Numbered from the stretch's first letter, positions 1 to 6,835 are shown. The stretch: DNA of 9,570 bases from an uncultured Candidatus Methylacidiphilales bacterium (GCA_937928665.1 CALFVM010000168.1:1-9570); one strand, 5' to 3'. The notes: generated by a model not told the origin, from the sequence alone. Numbers and translations: made by a program.

Positions 1-1107
1 GCGGGAGACAGTGCCGTTTTTGGCGGTGGAAGGCATGGCCAGGATGGTCCGGCCGTGGTCGCTCATGGCGGCACCACGGAAGAAATCGGCCTGGCCACCA
101 AAGCCGGAGAGAACGCGACCGCCGAGGGATTCGCCGGCGGCCTGGCCGGTGATGTCAATTTGGAACCCAGACTGGATAGCGACCATGGAGCGGTTGCGGG
201 CGATCGTGGCGGGATCGTTGACAAAGTCGGTGGGCCGAAACTCGAAGCCAGGATGATCATTCACGGCTTGGTAGAGGTGGGCGGAGCCCATGCAGGCAGA
301 GGCGACGATTTTTCCGGGTAGAAGGGATTTGCGGGAGCCGTCGACCACGCCCGATTCCATAAGAGGGAGAAGCGCGTCGGAGAAGGATTCGGTGTGAACG
401 CCTAGGTGCCGATGGCCGGCGAGGGCAGCCCAGACGGCAGTGCCGATCCGTCCGAGGGGCGCGTGAAGGGTGGCACCGTCTTCGATCAAACCGGCAACGA
501 AACGGGCGATGGCTTCGGTGTCGTCGCGGGGTGGAGGTGGGGACCATTCGAGAAGGGGCAGGTGAGCCTCGACGATGGCGTGAAGGGCGGAGACGTGGAC
601 AAAGCTCTGGCCGTGGGTGCGGGGCATGGCGGGCTGGACCTCGGCAATGACGCGCCCGGCGGCGGCAATGGCGGCGGGAATGACATCGACATGGATGCCG
701 AGGCTGCAATAGCCGTGGGCGTCGGGCGGGCTGACGGCGATGAGTGCCACATCGATCTCGATGGCTTTGGACTGGAAGAGGCCAGGGATATCGCTGAGAT
801 GGGCCGGGGTGTAATCGGCCCAACCGGCGGCGACGCTTTCGCAGAGACCGGGGCCAAGAACGAGGGCGTTAGGACGGAAGTGGGAAGCACTGCCGGGTGC
901 GGCACCGGGCAGGGGTGCCATGCCAAGCAGGTGGACCAGCTCGAGGTCGAAGAGATCTTTCTCCCGTGCGGCCAGGGCGGCCAGGAGGGTTCGGGGCGCG
1001 GCGCAACCGGAGCCGACAAAGACGCGCATCCCGTTTTTCACCACGGCAAGAGCCGCGGATGGTTCCATCCGTTGTCCGTTGCCCCCGCTGGTGTGGCGGC
1101 TCATCAT
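1..1107 (-). CDS. Acetyl-CoA hydrolase / CoA-transferase family protein (3' end outside window)
   Basis: 369 codons are visible, open to the left edge; family members are usually about 430 residues or more, so the C-terminus is missing. The family moves CoA between acyl-CoA and a carboxylate (acetate, succinate, butyrate, 4-hydroxybutyrate) or hydrolyses acetyl-CoA, through a glutamyl-CoA thioester. Visible motifs: an N-terminal VFVGSG segment; SPPDAHGYCSLG (S126-P-P-D129 onward); MPRTHG; GVHTESFSD, whose Glu240 matches the catalytic Glu; GSAHLYQ; and the CoA-loop signature GGQADFFRGA (G337-A346). The first ATG (1107) is 2 nt after the pckG stop; a second ATG follows at 1104, and 1068 (MEPSAAL) is also possible because homologues start near there. 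No well-placed Shine-Dalgarno is seen, so translation probably couples to pckG. Exact acyl substrate is unknown. Some relatives carry a C-terminal GNAT domain, which the window edge would hide. Family call is firm; activity is not. Confidence 0.88.
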   Translation of the reverse strand, partial: MMSRHTSGGNGQRMEPSAALAVVKNGMRVFVGSGCAAPRTLLAALAAREKDLFDLELVHLLGMAPLPGAAPGSASHFRPNALVLGPGLCESVAAGWADYTPAHLSDIPGLFQSKAIEIDVALIAVSPPDAHGYCSLGIHVDVIPAAIAAAGRVIAEVQPAMPRTHGQSFVHVSALHAIVEAHLPLLEWSPPPPRDDTEAIARFVAGLIEDGATLHAPLGRIGTAVWAALAGHRHLGVHTESFSDALLPLMESGVVDGSRKSLLPGKIVASACMGSAHLYQAVNDHPGFEFRPTDFVNDPATIARNRSMVAIQSGFQIDITGQAAGESLGGRVLSGFGGQADFFRGAAMSDHGRTILAMPSTAKNGTVSR

Positions 1108-1109
1108 CG

Positions 1110-2981
1110 TTATCGCGGGGGACGCCCACCTGAGCTGAGATTCCAGAATTGGGGGGAACGCCAGAGGCGGGAGATCAGGAGGTCGCGTTCCAGGAGAAAC
1201 TCTTTGGGGAGCTTGTCGTAGAGCTTGAGAAAGAGTTCGCCCTGAGAGAGGGCTTCACCTTTCCACCCTTCACAATCCACGGCCATGAGTTCGGCAAAGC
1301 GCTCTTCAGCAAGGGAATCGGCTCCTTCCCAGTTGATGTCTTCGTGGCGGGGCATCCAGCCCAGCGGTCCTTCAATCGCGTAGGCCCGGCCGTGAACGCG
1401 GCGGACGATCCATTCGAGGACGCGCATGTTTTCGCGGAAACCGGGCCAAAGAAACTTGCCGCCGGAATCTTTGCGGAACCAGTTGACGTGAAAGATGCGG
1501 GGCGGGTTCGGATTGTGCCGGCCGATATTGAGCCAATGATTGAAATAGTCGGCCATGTGATAGCCGCAGAAAGGCAGCATGGCCATGGGGTCGCGCCGGA
1601 CCTGACCGATGGTGCCAGCGGCGGCGGCGGTCATTTCCGAGCCCATGGTTGCGCCCAGGTAAACGCCGTGGCTCCAGTTGAAGGCCTGGAAGACCAGGGG
1701 CACAAGACTGTTGCGCCGACCACCAAAGACGAAGGCACTGATGGGAACGCCACGCGGGTTTTCCCACTCGGGATCGATTCCCGGGTTTTGGCAGGCGGGG
1801 CAGGTGAAGCGGGCGTTGGGATGGGCAGCCCGTCGACCGCAGGAGGGGGTCCAAGGTTGTCCCTGCCAATCGATCAGTTCCGGAGGGGGTTCGTGGGTCA
1901 TGTCCTCCCACCAGACATCCCCGTCCGGGGTGAGGGCGACGTTGGTGAAGATTGTGTTCGCACTGCAGGCAGCCATGGCGTTGGGATTGGTGGCCGCGGA
2001 GGTCCCGGGGGCGACTCCGAAGTAGCCGGCTTCCGGGTTGATGGCGTAAAGGCGTCCGTCGGGGCCGGGCCGAATCCAGGCGATATCATCGCCGACGGTG
2101 GTCACTTTCCAGCCGGAATAACTTTCCGGCGGGATGAGCATGGCGAAGTTGGTTTTGCCGCAGGCACTGGGGAAGGCACCTGCGAGATACGTCTTTTCAC
2201 CGGTCGGATCTTCGACCCCGAGGATGAGCATGTGCTCGGCCATCCAGCCTTCCTCCCGGGCCATGGTGGACGCGATGCGGAGGGCAAAACATTTCTTGCC
2301 CAGGAGGGCGTTGCCGCCGTAGCCGCTGCCGAAGGACCAGATGGCCCGTTCCTCCGGGAAATGAACGATGTATTTGTTTTCCCGGTTGCAGGGCCAGGGC
2401 ACGTCGGTGTCCCCGGGATCGAGCGGAGCACCGACCGAGTGGAGGCAGGCGACAAAGTCATCGTCGCCGAGTTGTTCGAGGGCAGCGCGGCCCATCCGCG
2501 CCATGATTCGCATGGAAACAACGACGTAAGGCGAGTCGGTGAGTTGCACCCCGATGCGGGAGAGCGGCGATCCGAGGGGGCCCATGCAAAAGGGCACAAC
2601 GAACATGGTTCGGCCGCGCATGCAGCCGCTGAATAGGCGAGCGAGAACCTCCTTCATCGCTTTAGGATCACGCCAGTTGTTGGTGGGACCGGCGTCTTCT
2701 TTAATCCGGCTGCAGATGAACGTCCGGTCTTCCACGCGGGCGACATCGGACGGGTCGGAGCGGGCGAGGAAGCTGTTCGGACGTTTCTCTGAATTGAGCC
2801 GGATGAGGGTTCCGCTGGCGATCATTCCGTCGAGCAGACGCTGGTTTTCCTCCTCGGAGCCGTCGCACCAGACCACAGATTCGGGGGCGCAGAGGGCAGT
2901 CATTTTGTCAACCCAGCGGGCGAGTTTGGCGGAAGGGACCATCGGGCCGGAGTGGGCCGGGGTGGGAGCGGGCGCGATCAT
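1110..2981 (-). CDS. pckG: Phosphoenolpyruvate carboxykinase, GTP-dependent
   Basis: A 623-residue protein, the normal length for GTP-type PEPCK. It interconverts oxaloacetate + GTP with PEP + GDP + CO2 in the cytosol, for gluconeogenesis or, in some fermenters, anaplerotic CO2 fixation. Visible: the P-loop AFPSACGKTN (residues 269-278) with the reactive Cys274 typical of the GTP class; metal ligands in LLGKK (K230), AEHM (H250) and VGDDIAW (D298/D299); FVFGGRR (417-423); the lid region near 449-460; and the guanine-sandwich aromatics F502, F510 and F515 with N518 in the C-terminal nucleotide segment. The ATP-type enzyme lacks this architecture. The ATG at 2981 has a GAAGG-like Shine-Dalgarno about 5 nt upstream; M14 is a less likely start. 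The TAA stop lies 2 nt before the CoA-transferase family gene, so the two are probably co-translated. The transporter permease gene ends 54 bp upstream. Confidence 0.97.
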   Translation of the reverse strand: MIAPAPTPAHSGPMVPSAKLARWVDKMTALCAPESVVWCDGSEEENQRLLDGMIASGTLIRLNSEKRPNSFLARSDPSDVARVEDRTFICSRIKEDAGPTNNWRDPKAMKEVLARLFSGCMRGRTMFVVPFCMGPLGSPLSRIGVQLTDSPYVVVSMRIMARMGRAALEQLGDDDFVACLHSVGAPLDPGDTDVPWPCNRENKYIVHFPEERAIWSFGSGYGGNALLGKKCFALRIASTMAREEGWMAEHMLILGVEDPTGEKTYLAGAFPSACGKTNFAMLIPPESYSGWKVTTVGDDIAWIRPGPDGRLYAINPEAGYFGVAPGTSAATNPNAMAACSANTIFTNVALTPDGDVWWEDMTHEPPPELIDWQGQPWTPSCGRRAAHPNARFTCPACQNPGIDPEWENPRGVPISAFVFGGRRNSLVPLVFQAFNWSHGVYLGATMGSEMTAAAAGTIGQVRRDPMAMLPFCGYHMADYFNHWLNIGRHNPNPPRIFHVNWFRKDSGGKFLWPGFRENMRVLEWIVRRVHGRAYAIEGPLGWMPRHEDINWEGADSLAEERFAELMAVDCEGWKGEALSQGELFLKLYDKLPKEFLLERDLLISRLWRSPQFWNLSSGGRPPR

Positions 2982-2997
2982 GAGCCCTTCGAGTAAA

Positions 2998-3013
2998 CCA
3001 CGGGCTGCCCGGG
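2998..3013 (-). terminator. Weak hairpin between permease gene and pckG
   Basis: On the minus strand the 54-bp gap holds CCCGGGCAGCCCGTGG. It can fold as CGGG/CCCG around a CAG loop, plus two outer CC/GG pairs with a bulged T, followed by a short TTTACT. Stem and T-run are both weak, so this could be a leaky terminator, an operator ahead of pckG, or chance in GC-rich DNA. If it does not terminate, all five minus-strand genes may be one transcript. Confidence 0.2.
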
Positions 3014-3035
3014 ATGGCTATGCGGGATTTGAGGG

Positions 3036-3911
3036 TTACCGCGCAGTGTTTGATTCCGGGGCACCGGATTCTCGCACGCCGCTGTCTGGTTGAACCCGGC
3101 CGCGCCGGGCCGAGGCGATCCCAAGGCTGACAAGAAAACAGGCAAGCGCGGCCAGAACGATGGTGGCGCCGGAGGCGAGGTCGGCGTAGTAGGAGGTGTA
3201 GAGGCCGATGAGGCAGGAGAGAAAGGCGACGGCGACGGAAACGATCATCATGGGTAGCAGTCGGCGGGTGAGTTGGGCGGCGGTGGCGGCTGGGGTGATG
3301 AGGAGTGCGGCGGTGAGCAGAACGCCGACGGCCTGGATGGCCGCCACAACGGCCAGGGCGCAGAGGATCAGGAGGGCGAAACGGACCTTGCCCGAACTCA
3401 AGCCGATGACCGCGGCGTAGCGCGGATCGAAGGACGTTAGTTCAAGCTCCTTGAAAAGGAGAAGAATGCCGAGAAGCACGACAGTGGCGACCGCGGCAAG
3501 GATGAGGAGATCGAGCCCGGTGATTCCGATAACGTTGCCGAAGAGGATATGCGTGAAATCGCGGAAAGAGCGGCGAGAGGACATATAGAGGATGCCGAGT
3601 GCGAACATGCCGGTGAAGACAATGCCGATGGCGGTGTCCTCGCGGATGGATTCGCGCCGGCTGAGCCAGCCGATGCCGGTGGCGGCCAAGAGGCTGGCGG
3701 CAAGGGCACCGACGAACAGATTGAATTGGTGAAAGTGGGCGAGAACGATGCCGGGCATGACGGTGTGCGCGAGGGCGTCGCCGAGGAAAGCCATGCGACG
3801 GAGCACGAGGAACACGCCGATGGTGGCGCAGGCGAGGCTGACCAGACAGGCACCAAGAAGTGCCCGCTGCATGAAACCGAATTCGAAGGGTTCGAGAAGC
3901 AGGGAGATCAT
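3036..3911 (-). CDS. Metal ABC transporter permease (ZnuB/MntB/TroC type, ABC-3 family)
   Basis: 291 residues, very hydrophobic, with roughly eight membrane segments, as usual for the inner-membrane permease of zinc/manganese/iron importers. Family hallmarks: GDALAHTVMPGIVLA (residues 44-58, matching the conserved GDALSHAVLPG segment), SFDPRYAAVIGL (160-171), and QAVGVLLTAALLITPAATA (193-211). It should form the translocation channel with the ATPase encoded just before it. Its ATG overlaps the ATPase stop in an ATGA junction, with no Shine-Dalgarno, so translation is coupled. The last 20 or so residues are a polar tail (from about R269) with a small SGVRE/SGAPE near-repeat; the DNA there carries an inverted repeat (3052-3071). 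Metal choice cannot be read from the permease. Confidence 0.94.
   Translation of the reverse strand: MISLLLEPFEFGFMQRALLGACLVSLACATIGVFLVLRRMAFLGDALAHTVMPGIVLAHFHQFNLFVGALAASLLAATGIGWLSRRESIREDTAIGIVFTGMFALGILYMSSRRSFRDFTHILFGNVIGITGLDLLILAAVATVVLLGILLLFKELELTSFDPRYAAVIGLSSGKVRFALLILCALAVVAAIQAVGVLLTAALLITPAATAAQLTRRLLPMMIVSVAVAFLSCLIGLYTSYYADLASGATIVLAALACFLVSLGIASARRGRVQPDSGVRESGAPESNTAR
3052..3071. repeat. Near-perfect inverted repeat in the 3' end of the permease gene
   Basis: GATTCCGG (3052-3059), a 4-base spacer GGCA, then CCGGATTC (3064-3071): 7 of 8 positions pair. As minus-strand RNA it gives an 8-position stem with a UGCC loop, ending 14 nt before the permease stop codon. No T-run follows, so it is not a classical Rho-independent terminator. 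It may mark an mRNA 3' boundary or processing site between the transporter genes and pckG. Confidence 0.5.
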
Positions 3912-4621
3912 GCGAGCGGGCGGACGCGACCCCGGTCAAAGCGATAAGCGGCGTCAAAGTCGGCTTCGAGTCGGTCGAGTTCGTGTGTGGCCATGAGCAG
4001 GGTTTTGCCCTCCTGATGGAGTTCGCGCAAGACAGCGAGGACGGCCTCCTGCGTTTCGAAATCAAGCGCAGTCAGGGGCTCATCGAAAAGAAGCAGGTCA
4101 GCTTCTTGCGCCAGGGCCCGTGCGAGGAGGGCGCGTTGCTGTTGGCCTCCGGACAGGTTCCGGATCTGGCGTTTCGCCAGAGAGGCCAGTCCGAGCCGCT
4201 CGAGGGCGGTCAGGACGATGCGGCGATCTTCCGGGCCTGGACGATGAAACCAACCGAGATGAACGTAGCGCCCCGTCATGACGAGTCGCTCGACGGTGAT
4301 GGGAAAGTGCCAGTCCACCTCGCTCCGTTGTTCAAGGTAGGTAACCCGGTGATGGCAGGCACCAACGGCGTTACCGTAGATGCGGACCCGGTCGGGCGGA
4401 GTGGGAAGGAGTCCGGCGACGGCTTTGAGTAACGTCGATTTGCCCGCGCCGTTAGGTCCGACCAGGGCGATCCGGCTACCGATTTCCGCGGTCAGACTGA
4501 CCCGATCAAGGGCGTCTTCCTCGGCACCGGCGTAGCGGATCGAAAGGTTCCGGACTTCGAGTGCGGGTGCTGCGGGAACCGGATGGGCATGGTGCCGCCC
4601 GGCATAGCCGAGATGGATCAC
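3908..4621 (-). CDS. Metal ABC transporter ATP-binding protein (ZnuC/MntA/TroB type)
   Basis: 237 residues, one ABC ATPase domain that powers metal import on the cytoplasmic face of the permease. Walker A is GPNGAGKST (55-63), the Q-loop is YLEQ (Q98), the signature is LSGGQQQR (156-163), Walker B is LLLFDEP (D180, catalytic E181), and the H-loop is H213. The segment after the Q-loop, EVDWHFPITVERLVMTGRY, is typical of manganese/zinc/iron-chelate ATPases. The start is GTG at 4621, supported by a 4-bp GTGA overlap with the binding-protein stop and by the absence of a better in-frame start; a GGCAGG stretch lies just upstream. It leaves about 20 residues before the ABC core, including HHAH (10-13), which may be a minor metal-contact tail or meaningless. 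The permease follows with another 4-bp overlap. Confidence 0.95.
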   Translation of the reverse strand: MIHLGYAGRHHAHPVPAAPALEVRNLSIRYAGAEEDALDRVSLTAEIGSRIALVGPNGAGKSTLLKAVAGLLPTPPDRVRIYGNAVGACHHRVTYLEQRSEVDWHFPITVERLVMTGRYVHLGWFHRPGPEDRRIVLTALERLGLASLAKRQIRNLSGGQQQRALLARALAQEADLLLFDEPLTALDFETQEAVLAVLRELHQEGKTLLMATHELDRLEADFDAAYRFDRGRVRPLA

Positions 4622-5580
4622 GAGCCTGCCTTGTCTCCCAAGGCACGAACGATCGCGCTGACGTTGTGGCGCATCATGGCTTCGTAAGTCTCACCCCCGG
4701 AGCCTGGCTCCCCGAGCGAATCAATCCAGAGCTTGGGCCCGACCTGGACTCCGGCTTCTTTGGCGATTCGTTGAATCAGGTTGGGGTTCGAAGTAAAATC
4801 CGCAAAGATGACCGGAACTCCGGAAGCCTGGATTTCGCGCACCAGGGCGGCCACTCGGGCGGCGGAAGGGTCGCCCGCCTCCGTGGTCACCGATCCGAGG
4901 GCGTCGCCCAGAATGTCGAAACCGTAGCGTTGGGCGAAGTAACGAAAGACATCGTGGTTGGTGACCAGCTTCCGTCGGTTTTCCGGAAGGCTGGCCACGC
5001 TTTCGACGATCCAGGCGTCGAGGTCTTCCAACTGCTTGCGATAGGCGGCTGCGTTCCGGGCAAAGGTTTCCGCATGTTCAGGCGCGGCGGCAGACAATCC
5101 TTTCTCAATGTTGTTGACCATGGTGATGGCATGGGCCACGTCGTTCCAGACGTGGGGATCGGCATCATGGTGGTGGTCCCCATGATCGTGGGCAGAACAG
5201 GCCGCCTCGATGACGGTTATCCCTTTGGTTGCGACGACCCGCCGGGCACGGGTCCCGGAGGATCGGGCGAGCTTGTCGGCCCAGGATTCGAGACCGAGCC
5301 CGTTTTCGATGAAAACTTTGGCTGTTTTCACCGAGCGGACATCGCTGGGCGACGGTTCGAACGTATGCGGGTCACTCCCGGGACCGGCCAGAACGAGTAA
5401 ATCGATGGCATCACCGCCCACATTCCGGACCAGGTCGCCGAGAATGCTGTTGGTGGCCACGACGGGGAGGGGTGCGGCGGCAACGGTTGCGACGGTGAGG
5501 GTTACGGAGGCGAGTGCGGCAGAGAGGGAGGCCCAAGTCATCATCCAGGGAGAGAATGCAATGAACTTGCGGTAAGGCAA
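4618..5580 (-). CDS. Periplasmic zinc/manganese-binding protein (ZnuA/TroA type)
   Basis: 320 residues, cluster A-I (cluster 9) metal-binding protein that captures Zn2+ or Mn2+ in the periplasm for the adjacent importer. There is a signal peptide: R4/K5, a hydrophobic stretch, then ATVAAA-PLP with likely cleavage near residue 35-36, and no lipobox cysteine. Probable ligands are H72 (DPHTFEPSPSD), H143 (DPHVWND), H209 (VTNHDVF) and D287 (LWIDSLG). The His-His-His-Asp set and a His-rich loop (131-143, HDHGDHHHDADPH) favour zinc; manganese proteins such as PsaA have Glu at the third position. TTG at 5580 is preferred as start because the internal ATGs (5544, 5541) would remove the basic n-region and have no Shine-Dalgarno; ACAGG precedes the TTG. 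First gene of the coupled three-gene importer operon. Metal specificity is inferred. Confidence 0.93.
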   Translation of the reverse strand: MPYRKFIAFSPWMMTWASLSAALASVTLTVATVAAAPLPVVATNSILGDLVRNVGGDAIDLLVLAGPGSDPHTFEPSPSDVRSVKTAKVFIENGLGLESWADKLARSSGTRARRVVATKGITVIEAACSAHDHGDHHHDADPHVWNDVAHAITMVNNIEKGLSAAAPEHAETFARNAAAYRKQLEDLDAWIVESVASLPENRRKLVTNHDVFRYFAQRYGFDILGDALGSVTTEAGDPSAARVAALVREIQASGVPVIFADFTSNPNLIQRIAKEAGVQVGPKLWIDSLGEPGSGGETYEAMMRHNVSAIVRALGDKAGS

Positions 5581-5671
5581 GCTGCCTGTTCGGGGTGGTT
5601 TTAGGGAAATAATGAAAAAAAGTTGAGAAATGGGGGCACCAATGTCCCACCCCCTGGGCTAATATCCGGAC
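5581..5671. promoter_or_regulatory. Divergent intergenic region between metal importer and sbcD-like gene
   Basis: 91 bp must hold promoters for both directions. Bases 5600-5631 are AT-rich (AAATAATGAAAAAAAG), unlike the rest of the window, and probably carry the importer promoter read leftward; I cannot choose firm -35/-10 boxes there. Next to the nuclease gene is GGGGG (5632-5636) with CCCCC (5650-5654), and a smaller bulged stem GGGcAC-CAAT-GTCCC, which could be an operator. A TTTTAGG stretch (about 5600-5605) resembles a half-site of MntR/DtxR-type boxes, but no matching second half is present. Confidence 0.6.
5660..5665 (+). promoter_or_regulatory. Candidate -10 box (TAATAT) for a leaderless sbcD-like mRNA
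   Basis: TAATAT fits the TANNNT -10 pattern and sits 6 nt before the ATG at 5672, so transcription would begin at or next to the start codon. No Shine-Dalgarno is present between it and the ATG. No good -35 hexamer is seen at the usual distance. Confidence 0.35.
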
Positions 5672-6835
5672 ATGACGACGATTCTCCATACAGCCGATTG
5701 GCACTTGGGAAAGCCTTTTGGACAATTTTCAGATCCGGCCAAGGTGGCCGCGCTGCAGCAGGCCCGGCTCGATGCCGTCGAGGCTTTGGGCCAGGTGGCC
5801 GACCGGGAGAAAGTGGATGCGGTGGTGGTCTGCGGGGATTTGTTTGATTCACCGATGGCGACCCGTGCGGTGGTTTGTCAGGCACTGCACCGGATTGCGA
5901 AGATTCCATGTCCGGTTTACGTGATTCCGGGGAATCACGATCACGCGGGACCAGGCACGCTTTGGCACCTGCCATTTTTTGAAGCGGAGCGGGCCTCGCT
6001 GGCACCGAATCTCACGGTGTTGTTGGAGAGAAAGCCGGTTGAACTGGAGGGGATCGTCCTTTTGCCCTGCCCGTTGATGCAGCGTCATACGTCGATGGAT
6101 TCGTTAGGGTGGTTGACCGGTCCCGCGGTGTGGGCGGAGGTGGCACCGGGCAAGCCGCGGATGGTGCTGGCCCACGGGACCGTGGAGGCCTTTGGTTCGG
6201 ACCCGGACACGACGGGGATGGCCAACTATTTGGACCCCGGCCGGTTACCTCCTGGGGAGGTGGATTATGTGGCGTTGGGAGACTGGCACGGGATTCGGCA
6301 GGTGGGGCCGGCTGCCTGGTATTCCGGGACGCCTGAGCCGGATCGGTTTCCCCGGGGAGCCGATTACCGTGCGGGTTGTGCGCTGCTGGTGAAGATCGCC
6401 GGGCGGAGGGCAGCACCGGTGGTGGAGCCAGTGGAGACGGGGAGGTTAACCTGGGTGCGGTTGGCCGTTGAGCTTGACCCTGGGATGGAGCAGGACCGGT
6501 TGTTGTGCGCCCTGGAAGAGGTGGTGGGGAACCGCGTGGGAGGTCACGTGGTGGACATGAAGCTTTCGGGCACTCTGGGATTGAGTGCGTTGACGGCACT
6601 GGAGGATCAGGTGGTTCGTTACCGGGCGCGGGTCGTGGAGTTGATGGTGGAGAACCGGGTGTTGATTGCTCCCAATGCCGAGGATCTGGCCGCCTTGGCA
6701 TCGCGTCCGCAAGACCCGGTAATTGCGAAGGTGGCGGAACGATTAAAGAAGGAGCTGGAAAGTCAGAATCGCGAATTGGACCGGGCGGCACTGCTGGCCT
6801 TGCACCGGTTGGTGCGCGAAAAGGAGGCCGCATGA
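5672..6835 (+). CDS. SbcD/Mre11-like DNA repair nuclease (metallophosphoesterase)
   Basis: 387 residues, close to SbcD length. These nucleases use two metal ions (Mn2+ in studied members) to cut DNA ends and hairpins together with an SbcC/Rad50 ATPase. Motifs in order: ADWHLG (D9, H11), GDLFD (D56), GNHD (N88, H89), AHGT (H168), and LGDWHG (G203-D-W-H206), followed by YSGTPEPDRF. In Mre11/SbcD the last motif is normally GHxH; here the first His is Asp204. The phosphoesterase core covers about residues 1-250; the rest is a capping region and a charged helical tail that likely docks on the ATPase coils. The start is fixed by the strand-1 sequence MTTILHTADWH. No Shine-Dalgarno is seen. The stop overlaps the next gene by 4 bp. 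The architecture resembles Bacillus YhaO as much as E. coli SbcD, so I give no symbol. Confidence 0.92.
   Translation: MTTILHTADWHLGKPFGQFSDPAKVAALQQARLDAVEALGQVADREKVDAVVVCGDLFDSPMATRAVVCQALHRIAKIPCPVYVIPGNHDHAGPGTLWHLPFFEAERASLAPNLTVLLERKPVELEGIVLLPCPLMQRHTSMDSLGWLTGPAVWAEVAPGKPRMVLAHGTVEAFGSDPDTTGMANYLDPGRLPPGEVDYVALGDWHGIRQVGPAAWYSGTPEPDRFPRGADYRAGCALLVKIAGRRAAPVVEPVETGRLTWVRLAVELDPGMEQDRLLCALEEVVGNRVGGHVVDMKLSGTLGLSALTALEDQVVRYRARVVELMVENRVLIAPNAEDLAALASRPQDPVIAKVAERLKKELESQNRELDRAALLALHRLVREKEAA
6821..6827 (+). promoter_or_regulatory. Strong ribosome binding site that fixes the SbcC-like start
   Basis: AAGGAGG lies 4 nt before the ATG at 6832, inside the last codons of the nuclease gene. 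It selects 6832 over earlier in-frame starts (frame open from 6505), and the ATGA overlap adds coupling. Confidence 0.9.

Noticed and set aside
1149..2636. 495-codon open frame on the + strand, antisense to pckG
   Set aside because: It overlaps a full, motif-complete pckG. Its translation is Gly/Glu/Val-rich with no recognisable domain, as expected from GC-rich antisense sequence.
4561..5400. 279-codon open frame on the + strand, antisense to the binding protein gene
   Set aside because: It lies over the motif-complete binding-protein gene and the start of the ATPase gene. No domain, and low-complexity composition.
5595..5640. MntR/DtxR, Zur or Fur operator ahead of the importer
   Set aside because: Only a TTTTAGG half-site and an AT-rich stretch are present. 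No full palindrome matching these consensus boxes was found.
6505..6831. Upstream extension of the SbcC-like ATPase to 6505 (999 residues)
   Set aside because: The extra 109 residues overlap the nuclease gene and look like out-of-frame GC-rich sequence. A strong Shine-Dalgarno and family N-terminus place the start at 6832.
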